From: Glandiceps talaboti
Lineage: Eukaryota > Hemichordata > Enteropneusta > Spengelidae
DNA: 64,000 bases
Assembly (NCBI RefSeq): GCF_964340395.1
Contig: NC_135561.1
Span: forward strand, 6,298,518-6,362,517
Reading direction: 5' to 3'
Shown here: piece after piece, positions 1 to 13,699 of the stretch
Layout: each line of letters begins with the position of its first letter
Position numbering within the stretch: position 1 is the first letter of the stretch
Made by a program: the position numbers and the translations under genes
Notes under the pieces: model-generated
Told to the model about the DNA's origin: nothing
Database searches by the model: none
The model's input: only the letters and a program-made list of their open reading frames with translations

Positions 1-3000
1 TATGTGTGTGGGTGTGTGTTACGAATGCTGTCTTAATAATATTATAACTTTTTGGTTTGCATAGGTAATAAACATTCCTTACATCTATGTGTCCATGAAT
101 CAGACGGACTACACTCGTGACACAATGTCAAGGGTCACGTCCTGTTAATTCTCATATAGGCCATGTAGGTCTCTCCCTCAGTCGACATAAAAGAACAATA
201 TGAGAAACGACATATAATTACATTGTTTGGCACCAAATGCAAATTTGGAAAACAATAAGTTATCTAGGAAAAACGAACAAAATTAAATGAAAGCCAAGTG
301 ATTTAAAATTATTAAGGAACCTTCTGAACTGGTAGCTGTGATTTAAGGTACTGTGACATTTTTATTTGCTGCTAAATTTGATCTTTTTCAAAAGATTTCC
401 ACCGTGCGAATCGTTCACTCATTATTTTGATTCCCTTGCTAAAGTTTTGTTATTTACAGTGCCACAGTGGTCAACTCAGGGTTTCTACAGGGAATCATTG
501 CGTTGTTAAAATGCCAGACCTGTGCCTATAGTTGGCAATGTATACATGTATAATATACAGAGTTGGTGCTGTACATTCTTATCACCAATGTGTCGCTACG
601 ATGGTAACATCGCGGCTACTATCATAAAGGTAGTCCTGCTAGCAGACGGGGTAAGTCGGGACTCAAATCTAGAATTAATCCTTTTTTGGGAAAAATATCA
701 TAATCTAATCCTGAATTACTTCTCCTGCAAGCAGAAATTGGTGAAAGACCCTTCAAGGGTGATATTTTTTGACGACGGGGTCCGTGAATTTCTGGTTGCA
801 TGTTCACTTTACAGAGATAACAGTCATTGCAGTTACAGTACTAGTACTGGGGGTTAATTTCTATTCCACCTGATGGTAACATGTCTCAACGTGTAAAATA
901 TCGTTCGAGCTAAAAGGTGATGACCCAACGAGGTTATTAGTATGGTAGGGGTGGATATTCCATTGTGGCGGATTTTGAAGAAATAAGAATGACGTTACTA
1001 TTAATCCGCATGTGAATACGTGATTTCAACTGTGACAATCTATGTATGTACAAATAAATGTTTTATATCACCCCAGTTCTACAATGCGATGGCCAGGTGA
1101 TATGTCTACGTTGATTAACTATGTTATGGCTGTCATTCGTTCGCTGGGTGCGTGGAAATATTTACTTTTGTTTATTACACCAAGCGTTCAGTGCTTGTTA
1201 CCAAGAGTTCAGTACGTGTTACCACCCCAGCGATACCTTTCACCAAACCATTGCAATGGTATGTGAAAGTCATGTATCATTCTATCCATGAAGTTGATGG
1301 ATCGAAACTTTTCAGACAATAAAACCGATCTGCTTGGTTAGCCACAACATGACGCTTTATACAATAACAGAAACTCGATATAACCTCCTATCAAAACAAA
1401 TAAAAGGGCTATATGAAAGACGTGAAAGTGATGGGCTGTTTCGACATAAATACAGCGCCCGCTGTGGCAGAAATTTATTTTACTTTGTTTCGTGGATGAG
1501 GGAATCGATCGAATTTAAATGACCCATACACCAGCCAAATCGATAGTCTATTGAATTGAAGTTGTTTACAAATTTTGCATAAGCGGTTGTATTTTTCAAA
1601 AAGCTATTATCTTCAAGGATAACTTTCTAGACTAACGAGGTATTTACTACTCACTGCATTGGACGTGTCTTAAGATACTTCAGTTAGTTCTTAAGTTATT
1701 TCTTAAATACGGAAGATTAAAAATAACTTCATTGTTTCTTGAGTCTTCTTGTTTGTCTTAAATGAAGTAGTAACTACTAGTATGGTCCGTAATTGAGAAC
1801 GTTTCCGAAATTCTCAATCTTAACGTTGACTGTGTTTTTCGAAGCGTGTTCTTTTCGCGTGACAACAATTAAAAAGTTTGTCGAGATGATAGACTATGAC
1901 CATAGAGGTGTAATCGGTTTAACCATCAGAAAAGACCGTATACCAATTTTCCCTTTCAGTTTCTACCAACTGTGAAGCGATCAGTGATTGTTATGCAAAT
2001 CACGCGGTGTCTGAATTCGCTGTTGACAAACAATAGTTAGCGTCCATACAGTTTAGTCCAGATCGCTCGGTTCTTGTTCTCACGGACAAGAGGCTCTCGA
2101 TCGCGGAACAGATTTAGTGTTTGACTCAACCGAAGCAGGAGCACCGCTCGAGACAAGGGAAACTGGAGCAGGGACATTGATGGTAAGTAGATATACTTTT
2201 TGAAGGTATAAGAGAGAGCAACTTAAAAATGCAAATGAGAACATCATCGTCTCACGAAGAGTGTTTCTGGCTGAGTTGGCAGTTAGTCCGTCTAGCACTG
2301 TACATGTTTTGCCTCGAGTCACCCTGTTGTGGTATGTTACCCGAGGCACTGTTTACGGTAAATTACGTTATACCTTGACGTTTTAAAACACATGTACTCG
2401 CGGTCCCTGCAAGTTTACACACATATATATCTAGTCAATACTGATTGCTCGGTAAGTAGGTTGTCGAGTCGTCATCACTTCGATTCAGTTAAACAGACAT
2501 CCATTGTACAAAATTGTATATGTCTGAAAGAAGTAACACAGGACTGTGAATGGGTCATGAATTGTTGTGCTATCAATATGCTAGTTATATACCCGAGTAA
2601 CGGCTGGTATAATGCTCGATTTTGTGGCGGGACTTTCACTTTGTGTGATACGGAAGTTGTGTACGATTCTACAGCGTTGGTGCGTGCACTCATGCCCTGA
2701 GGGAACTTGACGGGGTAAGCCATCGATCTACTTGGGTAGTGATTATCAAACTCTTTAAAATGGCTCATAATCTTCTGAGCATCGTCTTCATTTTAATTAA
2801 CCCATTTGTTTGCAGTTCGTGGTCTATGCGGTTTGAACCAAAACACATAAAAGAACATGAATTTCCGGGGCTAGTGCCAAGCGACCATTTTAGATTTTAT
2901 CGTCATGTCGTTGTTGTCACTGTCTTCTGTGCAAACGCTGCGGGTCATGACCTTGATACTGGGGCAGCAACTGTTCAGTCTATATTTTCAATTTCCCTCA

Positions 3001-4600
3001 TTATGCTCGTCAATATAAGGTTGTCGAAGACACAGAAGATTTACGAGTTAAGAATGACCACGCCATCAGTAACCGGATAAAATGTCAGTGTTTGGTGGGC
3101 GTGGCTGCACAACAAGTAAAAGCGCACTGTAAAGTAAAGTTAGAAAACGCATGTCAATTATACCGTCTGCTTCTTATACTTTCACATGCTTTCAGAACGG
3201 AAGGATAATAGTTACAGAAAGACACAAAGGCACCTGGAAAGCTAATGTTCGACTGCAGTTAGACGTGAATAGCTGTTTACCACACCAAGGGTTATTTTCG
3301 TTAAGCCGTACAGTAGCGTGACACATTTCACGGCTAGGTTCTGGTTATGTATCGTGTTATGTTGTAAAGCATTGTATTGAGTCATTTGCATAGCATATCA
3401 ATATACATTGGGAAAGTGTTCAACATTGACGAGACTCGCTTGATCACGTGATCTCTCCGAAAGGTCATGACTTCTAGCTCGATGAATAGCGTGTTTACAA
3501 CATCACATGTCGCGGTTCGTTCGTCCAGTTGTGTACATATATTATACAAGGGGTTAAAGAGGTGAAGGGAATGAACGTTCCCGCCTAAATGAACGCCTTC
3601 CCGCCAATAAGTCATGGTGCATTTATTTTCACAAAATGTAAATTCAGAAGGTAGTCAATTGGAATAGACTCTATAAAGATGCAAATATGTGGCTCTTTAA
3701 AAAGTCTATCAAATACGACAACATGTTTTCAATGGATTCTGAACCAGACTACCTAATTCCAAAATGTTTCAAACGTGGCCAATGTTGACGGGTTTTTTTC
3801 TATGGAGATACAAGACACATGTTTATAAGTTTGTATTGCTATTTGTATGCCTTTAGAAATATTTGGAATCAATACAACATGAAATGAATACATTATTAAT
3901 ACTCTTTAGTCACGTGTCCATTTTCTACCCGATGTCGATTTTGATAATAGCTATCTTGTAATCAGAAATTGTCATTTATTTATGAACTTTGAATAATTAT
4001 TTTCTTCAAACGATCTGCAAATGGTCCGTTTCAGATTGATAAAACCATATCTGATCATGAAAATAGTTTGATATCAGCTGCCAATAACTTGTACATGTAT
4101 GCACCTCGAAATTAAAATAAACTTTACTTTCTATACTAGCGAAAACATTTAATCTTCTACTTTGGAGTGACTGTATTAATCATACAGGGTCTTCTTTTAT
4201 GTTTTGAATGGAAAATCGTCTATGCTTCAATTGTTATGAACATCTGCATGGGTTATCGAACTATTCAGCTTTTGCTTTTATGAAGAACAAGGAGTTGTCA
4301 CAATATGAGGTTAAAGGTCAAGGGTTGAAGGTCGATGATGCAAAAATCTACACCGTTGGAAAGGTTATATGTGTTGCTGGTGATGGACAAACATTATTTC
4401 ATAAAATATGTATGTGATGACACTTTCTGAAATATTTATGACAATGTATTTTGAAATATAATTAATCGTCAAGAGAAAGCCAGGTATTCAGAACTTATGA
4501 ATAATTTTGTGATTTCAGTAAAAATTATACTACTTAGGTTTGTCAAAAAGACAAATACAAAAGCGTTCAAATGATATCGACAGAAAGAAAACATTGTATG
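1..4600. other. Flank with no recognised gene
   Basis: Open frames here are at most 113 codons, overlap on both strands, and match no family that I recognise. I see no tRNA or repeat array. The only candidate of note is a possible non-coding first exon ending at 2182 (separate entry). Sequence is moderately AT-rich and otherwise featureless. Confidence 0.6.
2090..2182 (+). other. Possible non-coding first exon (speculative)
   Basis: A somewhat GC-richer stretch ends at a good splice donor (GTAAGT at 2183). An octamer-like ATGCAAAT lies about 100 bases upstream. The transporter gene's first coding exon has an acceptor immediately before its ATG, so an upstream untranslated exon must exist if that acceptor is used, and this is one place it could be. 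No direct support; RNA data would decide. Confidence 0.15.
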
Positions 4601-4602
4601 CT

Positions 4603-4823
4603 GTAGTAGTAGTAGTAGTAGTAGTAACATTTATTTAAGAACAGGGTGGCCAGGAAACTAGAAAAACTGATTTCCATCTGGGCCCTGTATATTGAACAAC
4701 GAAAGACAGCAGAGCAAAGTTTAAGACTGAAGAGTCGAGTAAGAAAGAGTTGGGAGATTTGAGATGAGAGATGGGGATGGAAATTAAGTAAGATACAGAG
4801 ATAAAGAGCAGGATGAGATACAA
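4603..4823 (-). mobile_element. Probable 3' end of a LINE with a (TAC)n tail
   Basis: Read on the minus strand, this is a unique stretch ending in AATAAATGTTAC followed by eight TAC units. Trinucleotide tails right after an AATAAA-like motif are the usual 3' ends of CR1/L2-type non-LTR retrotransposons. No reverse transcriptase is preserved upstream, so it is a 5'-truncated copy at most. Tail 4603-4626; body to roughly 4823, with an uncertain left limit. Confidence 0.4.
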
Positions 4824-6204
4824 GACATGATGGGATGAAGTAAGGGAGTGAAGGAAGTGTTTAAAGTACCCGCATATGCAATGTAGATGGTTATTGTATT
4901 GTAAAACGGATAGACATCATTTATCGTTAGGACAGTAATGGCAAAGAGCCAGTTTCATAGGAAAAGGTCTTTCAGCACCTACTGTCCATGCAAGCACAAT
5001 GACACATCGTGCTCAGAAAACGCAATATTCTGACGAAACCGTGAACGACTTTCTTTTTACCAGCAACACGTACACCAAATGTTATTCACTTTACAGTTTA
5101 AATTTGTAAACACACAGAGGTTTTAGGTGAATCATGCATGGTTGAATATTTACGATTTCACTCCCCCCCCCCACTCCCCGCTTTCTGATGTTGTTGACAA
5201 GAGTGTCCACATGAACAGCTAGTAGGTCAGGTTCACGTATAATAGACATTTCCTATGTTCAAAAAAGGATCTTCAAATTGTGAAAAATAAATCAACAGTC
5301 GGGAACTGACATTTAGAGTGCAATTTATACAAAGATTAATGCTTTTTACAGTATTGAATTGTTATTGAGTTATCGCGATATTCATTTGTGATCTCGTTCA
5401 CGTGATTTCAAAATACTGTCTGAAAAAGTCCATAACGGTACATAAAAGATGCTCAAAATGCGCAAATTGCACAGAGACACCCTTCTATTCAGTGTATTGC
5501 GATGTCCCAAGTACTGGTCAATGTCAACGTAATAAATCATGTATACAAATATGTAGGCCATTCGAAAAATTCTGACTGCAAAATAACTCACTGTAAATAG
5601 GGTAATAAATCTAAATGTCAAAGTTCATTCATTTCTATATTCAACCCAGTTTATGTTGTGGAGAAGAAAAAAAGTGTATGGAATGAAACCTTTAATTTTC
5701 ATAGCGTTACATAACACGTCTTTGATGAATACAATCGTGATTATTTGAGTTGATAGGGTTTCAGGATTACGTATAATAGTTGTGTCTGCCTCATTATAAA
5801 AATATTGTAAACGTAATTTAGTCTGACAATGTCTGTTGAATCCCGATGAAGTCAGTAATTAACACTTAGAATATGTTTGGACGGAAATCATGTCACATGA
5901 CATCAAGGCACTCACGAATGATGACTTAGCTAGATGTCTGTACTAGCTTGATAGACTGTTTATTCTCGCCATTGTAATATGTACTGTGTACATGTGATGT
6001 CAACCACTCTGATGTCAACATCTACACTATGGAACATATAAATGTTATGTTTGATTGTATTTGTTTTGTTCTTCAATTATTGTCTGTTTACTCTTTTTGA
6101 GACATGGGGAGGCAGGTAGGCAGATCAACAGACAGACAAAGATAAAACAGACACGGAAAGGGATGATGTGAGGACAAAATGTTTTACATAAAATCTGACT
6201 GGCA

Positions 6205-6348
6205 AATACACACATGCATACATACATACATACATACATACATACATACATACATACATACATACATACATACATACATAGATACATACATACATACATA
6301 CATACATACATACATACATACACACACACACATACACACACACACAAA
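6205..6348. repeat. (CATA)n/(CA)n microsatellite
   Basis: About 27 CATA units with one GATA interruption, grading into CA-rich repeats. The open reading frames across it on both strands are artefacts of the 4-bp period. Confidence 0.95.
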
Positions 6349-7109
6349 CGGTATTATCCCTATCACTCACTACAAACAGGGCATTGGTTATTAGCATTAC
6401 TGATATGAGCATAACACATATTTACATGTCAGTTTGAAGCCTTGTTAGTAACGGAACAAACACATTTGCATTACATCAGCTTATGGCAACCTGTCATTGT
6501 GTTAATGAAATCTGTAAAGCAGAAGTCAGGGAAATATTATCTACATGGGGTAACAATCACACGTATGTGATCTAACTATATAGTGCAGAATCATAATTGG
6601 TAATGATAGTGAAACCAGTAACCACGCATCAGTATACACAGTGGGTGTCGTGGTAAGCTGTTAGGCATAGCAAATTACCTTGTTATTCCAGCTCTGCAAC
6701 CATTTCAGTCCATTGTCAGCCACGTTTGTAAGTTCATCATTTTCGCATCGTCGTTTTTTTGGGCCGCAATGCCAGGTAGTGAATTTAATGTACATGATAG
6801 TTTACAAACTGTGTAGACAAAGGTAAGAAAATTATACTGCAAGCCTGAAATATTTGCTGAAGAGTATTTCACTTAATGCACTGGAAAACATAAACGCAAA
6901 ATAAGTAGTGACTAAAATGCCTTCTTGTATATGAACACAATGTTCCAGTCTGGTAATTAGTAAAAATCAGGCTTTGAATGGGAAACTAGCTGAAGACTGT
7001 AAATTCGCAAAATTTTCTAGTTATGAAAATATGTAGGTTTACAGTATTATAAAGACAAATTATTGGAAAGGAAATAATATGAAAATATTGAAAATCATGA
7101 TTGGAAATG

Positions 7110-7280
7110 ACATGGAATCATTACGTCATCGTTTGAAACAGTACAAAATCATGACGTCATAATTGTTAATCAAATTATCATGACGTCATTATAAGAAATA
7201 GTTGAATTTTTGAGATCATTTTCGAAACAATATTAAAGTATCCTTTACGTAAGCATTTCAAAAATGGAATATGAAAATAC
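7110..7280. promoter_or_regulatory. Cluster of CRE/ATF-like sites
   Basis: Two perfect TGACGTCA palindromes (7152-7159 and 7181-7188) lie 21 bases apart, with near matches TTACGTCAT and TGGCGTCAT on either side. TGACGTCA is the CREB/ATF consensus. The cluster may be regulatory or just a decayed AT-rich tandem repeat; no gene start lies nearby. Confidence 0.2.
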
Positions 7281-7663
7281 TATGGCGTCATTAAAACAAT
7301 ACATCATACTAAAGTAGTTTTTCTTTTCTTTCTTTTTCAAAATGAAATAAGCATGATGTAATTACAAAAATAATTATCGAAGTTATTATGTCACGGTACA
7401 TAGACATGGGTGCTCAAAGCCTCAGACTAATGTAGAGTCAAAGCCTAAAAAAACACACAAAAAATGAACATGAATTATCATAATGTATTTTTTATGAAAA
7501 TAAAGAAAATGAGATATTACGATAGGATTCAATATCGAAATTATGCTGTTAGTTTTGGAGACAGTGTTGCATTCGTTACATACACAAGGCAATCTTTTAC
7601 TCATTTCAAATACAATGTTGAATTGCACTTAGATATCCACCAAACGTCTGGAAAAGCGCATTA

Positions 7664-7922
7664 CACTAGTAGAAAAAATAGTACAGTTTACGACACTTTC
7701 CGTACTATAGTTCAGATTGAGTTCAATTCTGTACTTTTATGCTGATGAGGTGGACGTTTCTGTACTTTCCCATTAGCGCCTGTCTAATCGGATTATACTC
7801 GATCTGAAAAATAGTTCAGATTGCGAGTCGGAAGTGATTTGAATACATTTGCATTTAGTTCAGAATATATTCATGAGTTCACCCCCATAACCGGGCAGTA
7901 AACAAATGAATATTCAAATCTA
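7664..7922 (+). repeat. Left 259-bp inverted arm
   Basis: Identical, base for base, to the reverse complement of 24572-24830. Match stops at 7922 (next bases differ), and on the outside only the flanking TTA differs in orientation. It has no inverted symmetry of its own, so it is not a complete MITE by itself. Confidence 0.95.
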
Positions 7923-10900
7923 TCTCGCCTGCATGTGATTCAAGGCGTGTACACTAATTGTTTGACCCACAGAAAACTAACAGTAACACTATTTAGTTAG
8001 TTAGTTGTCTGTGTTTGACCACATGAAGGCGGAGGGGGAGGGTGCAAAAGAAAAGGGTTACACACATGTACAGTGTATGATATGATGAGAGCTACATTTA
8101 ATGTACATGTACATACGAACTGACATGTATACGTACATGTACAACTACGCTAGCATGTAAACGTTAGCAAAAACTCTTACTACTACCTCAGACCACTAAA
8201 ATACTAGAGTGGTCTGAGCTACTACTACTTGCAAAAAGTATTTACAAGCATTTCCATGTAGGTCAATGAAATATCACCTATGTGGGTTATACTTCAATAG
8301 TCGGTCAAACAGCGTAAAGGTCTACATTCTACAATGACAGACATGATTGTTCAACTCGGTGCGATCTAAGATGAATTCACGGTGTATATTTGGTTACGTC
8401 GCCTTTGAATTGATGATGACGACTCGTCCGACCTAGACTGTTCTGGTCCAGTTTCAAGTGAAAGTCAGAATTATCACGGTGCCATTGATTATACTAACTG
8501 TGATGAAACTCGCCCACTCTAGTCTCTATGACTTCATTAGCCCCAAAATGCAAGAACTTAATAATGGTATTGTAAATCGAAGTTCATGCATGCTCTGACT
8601 GTCGCCTGTTTTTTGTTTTCTTACATTTTATACAATTTTGAATTGTTAGCTTTGTATTTCCTGCATTAATGTTGAAAACTGGTCTTTTTACTGTGCGTCT
8701 TCAATGCGCAGGTAAAATAGTGTGTTAATCTAGCATCGTGAGTACGCGCTCGCTTATGGTTTCGCATACCTTGGACTGCCTGTCATTCAGTATTGTTTTA
8801 GCCTATTTATTTCTAAAGAAAAATGGTCTGTAAAGGGACTGCTTTAGTTGTCACAGTGCCTTTGTGGATTTATAAATCGATTTATGACAAGTGAGTCTAC
8901 CTATTTTTTTTCAGACCCACTAAGTCAAGGAGTGCGATACACCAATCACCGTGTATTTAGCTTTGTATACAGTGTATGGATAATAGCAAGTTTCGGGACT
9001 GAAAAATCATAAATTGTTTGTTAGACTTATTTTTTATTCAATGTAATCTGGGTTGATTGGGAATTTTCAGATATCAGGATTTAAACCTCGGATTTCAACT
9101 CAGAAAGGCTATATTTTTTGCCTCAGTCTGAATTATATTAGTAGAACTCTCACCAACGTTCCCAATGTGAAGTGATCTGAAAGTTGGTGAGAGGTCCTCA
9201 CGTTGGATTGCAGCACTGCATGTTCTTGCCGAGAAGATAAAGAGGTGTAGTAATTATGGTTTAAAACTGACTTTTACAAACGCCAGTCGTGTAGGGTCTA
9301 TGATTTTTTATGTTGTGGATGAATGCGGCACTTTGATCTGAACCTCAGACAACTATAATAGGAACAGACTAGAATCGCTTTTTGTTTTAGGTGTAAATGG
9401 GGCTCTAAACCCATCTTCTCTGTCGTGCATGGTTACCCTTCAAACCTGCTTCAAGCCGAACGTTGTGCAAAACGATACTTCGTGTCTTTACGGGTTTTTT
9501 TTGCAATTGTGTTTTAGTGGCCTGAGTCTGAACAAGTGTTCATACAGTACAGCAAAGTCCCACCAACAAAATCCATAGCAATAGATGCAGGAAAACCTCA
9601 GTATGGGCGACGGTGAAATCATGGTGTTAATTCTAAAACTTTTGAAAGCAAGAACATATGTTTGTGCAACTTTTGTATTAAAAGCATACCATTCCAATTC
9701 AAGGACAACGATTTTGTTCAGAAATGGTGGTAGGACTATAATCCTTCCTACCTCCTTCCTTCCTACCTCCATAGTTCAAAACCGCTGATCGTAACTGCAT
9801 GGTACAGCGCATCTACATTTATTTCTGAGTTCCGGAGGGCATTATTTGATAAGTACCCCATTCGTCCCTGTATTAGATCTTGTATAGTCATAACATTACA
9901 AAGATATGTGATTGTTGTGATCATTTCATTTGCTCATTATGTATTCAAGTGTAGTCAAATTTTCTTAGGTGTATGAGCAACTTTACTTCACCAATAAATT
10001 CTACTTTCTCACGAGTATTGTAAAATAACATGGCTATAATATGATACTACACAGCACGTTTTAGACGTATTTGCATATCAATGTCATCTTCAAATTTTCT
10101 TGAAGAATTCTTCATCCAGATACTCTAACATACCTGCACACCAAATGTCAGCCCATTCAATCGATTAGTTTTGCGGCTGTCATTCATTTTTACTTTGAAT
10201 TCTTTTATTTACAAAACAAATGACAGTTTTTGACCCCAAAAATGACCAAAAACAGAAAATTGAAAATATCTTGCTGTCATAAACAAATATGAATAGACTT
10301 CTCGATAAAATTCCATTTACTCATTGGGAACATCGAACGTACAATGTCAAAAAGTCGCACTGGCGCAAAGTATCATGGGAAAACTTTCTTTGGCACACCT
10401 CACTTAGGAAATATAGCCGCAACAAAAAAGTTAATACTGGGATCATGTCTTTTTAAATTTAGCCTTTACCTTATAGAATAGAAGTATCAAAAGTGTATGC
10501 ACTAACAAGTATCTGTGGTTTGTGAAAACATGCCAAATCGCTGATGATTGTTAAACAACAAAACTTTGCATACCATTGTCATTAATAATTCTACGTTTTA
10601 CTTCTGAATCAGTTCTAAACACTTACGATTGAAATGATCGTCAACGATACGCTGATTTGTAGTTGAGGGTAATTAAAAATATTTTACAATGACGATTTCG
10701 ACCATTAGCCGATGGAGGTGACCCCAACCAAACCTGTCACAAGATGTAAACTTGCACACTTTTTGTGTGTCAATATGTCTGTTCTGGTCAGTCTGTTTTG
10801 GGAATTTATGGTACACTCACTGTCGCAGTTTTCAGCCAGGGTCACGTTATTCGACGATTACTATTTGGATAAACACTGCAAAAAAGTAACACCCGTCATT

Positions 10901-12183
10901 GTTGCTTAGACATTTTCCTAGGGTCTTTTTCAACATGATTTATAGTAAGAAGTAACTTTGTTGATGGTGTAGTCACTGAATTTATAACCCTACATCGATG
11001 ACTTAGTAATTGAACACGCAAATGAATTATCATGAACACTGATCTACAACCGATCCGACCCTGGGATTCGATCACAATTCATGGCGTCGCTTGCCAGTCT
11101 ATGTCTATGTCTTGGTCACGCAAACGTGAACACTCTGATATCTGAAACACTTCTTTGCTCCAGATACGCACCTTTTTTTCATGGAAAATGTCATATAGTT
11201 TGAAGTAAGCTGGGAGAAAATATTAATGAGATATTTGTAGATTTAAATAAGAGTGAAATGATAGTCAAGTGATTTTGAACCATCTCCGTGTATTTTGCTT
11301 TAGCGAAAACACTGACAACTACTAGTATGTGATCGCCCGGTCGTCAAATTGCAAAGAACAATGAAGAACAGCTGAACACCTTCCTGTGGTCATCTGTTCC
11401 TTTCCGTACCGACTCTCAATTGTTTTGCTGCGTTTACTTGTATATCTTTAATAACAATAGTTTTTTAACTAACACCAATGTTCTTCCACTTTCTTTGCTT
11501 TCAAAATCAGTCACTTACTGTTGTAGCCAGTCAAAGACAGCCATCCTCAACTGGAAACACACCATGACAACAAAGATATACCAGAAAGTCATGACGTTTT
11601 GAATCATATCATTCGGCCCCCAACCCTGTTTTTGACAATTAAAAAATGCTCTACTACCCATCACAGCCAGTATCAATCAGACTTTTTCCATATATTATAT
11701 TCCACCCTAACTTAACCCATATGACCGCCCCATTTATAACTCGTATGTCCGGACATGAACATGATTGGCTTTTCGCTGACCAAGGGGTATGAGACCATAT
11801 GTGGAAGTGGGGGATAAGCTTATCAAATATGACCGTAGTTCCATGTAAATTAAAACTTATAGTTATGCTTATAGTCGTTACGTTTTCAGTTTATTGTGGT
11901 ACCCGCTTGATGCTTTCTCTGAAGATGCCGACGGGATCAGTCTAAAATTCAGTTCTGGTGTATAAACTACAATGTATCACACATATCATGACTCTCACTA
12001 TCCAATCCATCGGCTATACACTGGAGAACACAAGGACTATACTGACTGTTTTCTATCCAGCACGAAATAAATTGAGAATACGTGGAACTTATATGTACAT
12101 GAACAGTAGCTCCGACAACTCTGACAAGTCTCTATATACCCCACCAGGCCTCTTTGCTGGAGTTCGCGGAGCGTGTGTTGTCA
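7923..12183. other. Non-coding interior, left part
   Basis: No recognisable protein. It holds one micro-foldback (8187-8219) and an 11-bp perfect inverted repeat near 9150-9196 (CTCTCACCAAC and its complement around a 25-base loop). The remainder shows no recognised repeat or RNA gene. Confidence 0.5.
8187..8219. mobile_element. Micro-foldback, CTCAGACCACT type
   Basis: Arms CTCAGACCACT and AGTGGTCTGAG are perfect complements around a 10-base centre. A 9-bp direct repeat, tactactac, flanks it on both sides (8178-8186 and 8220-8228). The flank is itself a 3-bp repeat, so the duplication is weaker evidence here than in other copies. A related copy lies at 20330. Confidence 0.45.
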
Positions 12184-12192
12184 GTGCTAATC

Positions 12193-12336
12193 TCGTCTAG
12201 TTCCTATCACCGTGTTCCTAAACAGTATCGTTACCATTTACACCTCCACTCACTAAACTTGGTTTAGTCATAGAAAATAGAGAGGACCCTCTCTATTGTC
12301 TATGGTTTAGTTAGATACCAATTGGCATCTGGACTA
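12193..12336. mobile_element. TAGTC-ended MITE, copy 1
   Basis: A 144-bp non-coding element with decayed inverted termini (TCGTCTAG start, GGACTA end). It is flanked by gtgctaatc/gagctaatc (8 of 9 bases), a 9-bp target duplication. It shares CTAGTTCCTA, ACCATTTAYACCTCCACTCA and GGTTTAGTTAGA blocks with the copy at 19214. A 35-bp micro-foldback is nested in it. Nine-base duplications are typical of Mutator-like elements; assignment is tentative. Confidence 0.6.
12269..12303. mobile_element. Micro-foldback, CATAGAC type, copy 1
   Basis: 35 bp. The arms CATAGAAAATAGAGAGG and CCTCTCTATTGTCTAT pair with one mismatch. Perfect 8-bp direct repeats, ggtttagt, flank it (12261-12268 and 12304-12311). 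The second copy of the host MITE has a single uninterrupted ggtttagt at 19557-19564, which is the natural empty site. Confidence 0.75.
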
Positions 12337-12939
12337 GAGCTAATCACGAGTCCATCACAACGTGCATGCATCATTTTCTGATGTCCGCATTTGATTTGGA
12401 CATTGAAGTAAATGATTTTACATTTCTGAGTCTCATTCGGTATTTTTCCACTGTTCTATATGTGGTAGCTACTACTTTTGGCACAATAAAAAAAAAGATG
12501 TTACGAAGACGAAAAAAAATATAATCGAGATGCACGATAAACATTTTTGGAAAAAAAGTCACATAAATGACTGCAGTATCCATATTTTTAATTGGCATGA
12601 TTGAAGACTTTAAAAAATGAATGATGATAAAAGTGAGATTTTGCCTCAGTGATGGTTTTTCTATACAAGCGATAACATCACGATACCGGGTACTTCACAA
12701 ACATTATCTCACTGACTTCAAAACCATAGTGACTAAATCGTTTCGTACAATTAGACGGCATGATGTTTTTTACGTCTCGCACAAGCATATACAATGGTAC
12801 ACTTTACCAAATTGTAATAGACCATGTAAATATTACATTGACCGATGCAGATCTTGCTCGCGCAGGTTGGGTAGATTTATATGCTACGTTATGCCTTAGG
12901 CCTAAAAAATAACTGTTTGGTTTCTGTTACCCGACCCAC

Positions 12940-13130
12940 CTAGTTTTTCACTGCCGACCCTTAACTTTTTTTTTACGTGTTCTTGAAAAACTAACAAAAT
13001 CGCAACAATTGTGAAGTCTCACGAGACATAGTGGATGCAGAAACTGACATCAACTTAAAAAGACAATATAAAACTGTTCCTCCAATCTGTAATGGTTGTA
13101 CATCTAATGGAAAGAAGCCAATAACACAGA
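12940..13130. repeat. Diverged dispersed repeat (pair with 16375-16540)
   Basis: Shared blocks in the same order include GACCCTWAAC, AAAATCG, ATTGTGA, CATCAACTTAAAAA, GACAATA and TCCAATCTG. The two copies are old and in direct orientation. No coding capacity or termini that I can define. Confidence 0.5.
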
Positions 13131-13367
13131 GATCATTTGGAAAAAATGGAAAACCAGAATTAGACACTCGCACATGAATAAAAATAAATCTACCTACCCC
13201 ACCTATTTATTTATTTTGCCTAATCGGAACAACACAATTTTTTTAATAGGCCTATTTCCTAACTCAAGCTTAAATTATTGGACCCTTGTGAACCAAAAAT
13301 GTGCGAAAATACAACGCCAAAATAGTAACGCTTTGCACGGTTTTCACACTGAGCAATACGATTAGAT

Positions 13368-13396
13368 CATAGACAGTGAAGTTCTCCAGTGTCTCT
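13368..13396. mobile_element. Micro-foldback, CATAGAC type, copy 2 (decayed)
   Basis: 29 bp, imperfect hairpin beginning CATAGACAGTG and ending CAGTGTCTCT. Flanks gattagat and ggttagac agree at 6 of 8 positions, fitting an aged 8-bp duplication. Confidence 0.45.
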
Positions 13397-13596
13397 GGTT
13401 AGACCGACAACAATGAAACCGTTAGCGGGATCTCAGAGTCATACTCATTCACATACAATTTTTTATGGCTGTTCACGTTGGTTAGCAACATCTCTGTCTT
13501 TGAGTTTGAATGAAATCGCTGCCATTCCCTACAGGAAACTGTTCTATGGAATTACATGCCAGGAGCGCTTTCAATATCATAGAATGTTTTGTTGAT

Positions 13597-13650
13597 CTTT
13601 TTTTTTCTTTTTTTCTTTTTTTTTCTTCTTTTTTTTTTTGGGGGGGGGGG
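13597..13650. repeat. Poly-T/poly-C tract followed by poly-G
   Basis: A run of mostly T with a few C, then 10-11 G. Purine/pyrimidine asymmetry may impede polymerases; the exact length may be unreliable in the assembly. Confidence 0.85.
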
Positions 13651-13699
13651 TCGACAACTTTTACCAAGACAACCATTATATTAATCATTATAGTAACTA

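Noticed and set aside
6045-6412. Overlapping open frames rich in YMCV or HTYI
   Set aside because: Products of the (CATA)n repeat read in several frames; the same applies to 35770-36205, 38849-39366, 34218-34620 and 61523-61989.
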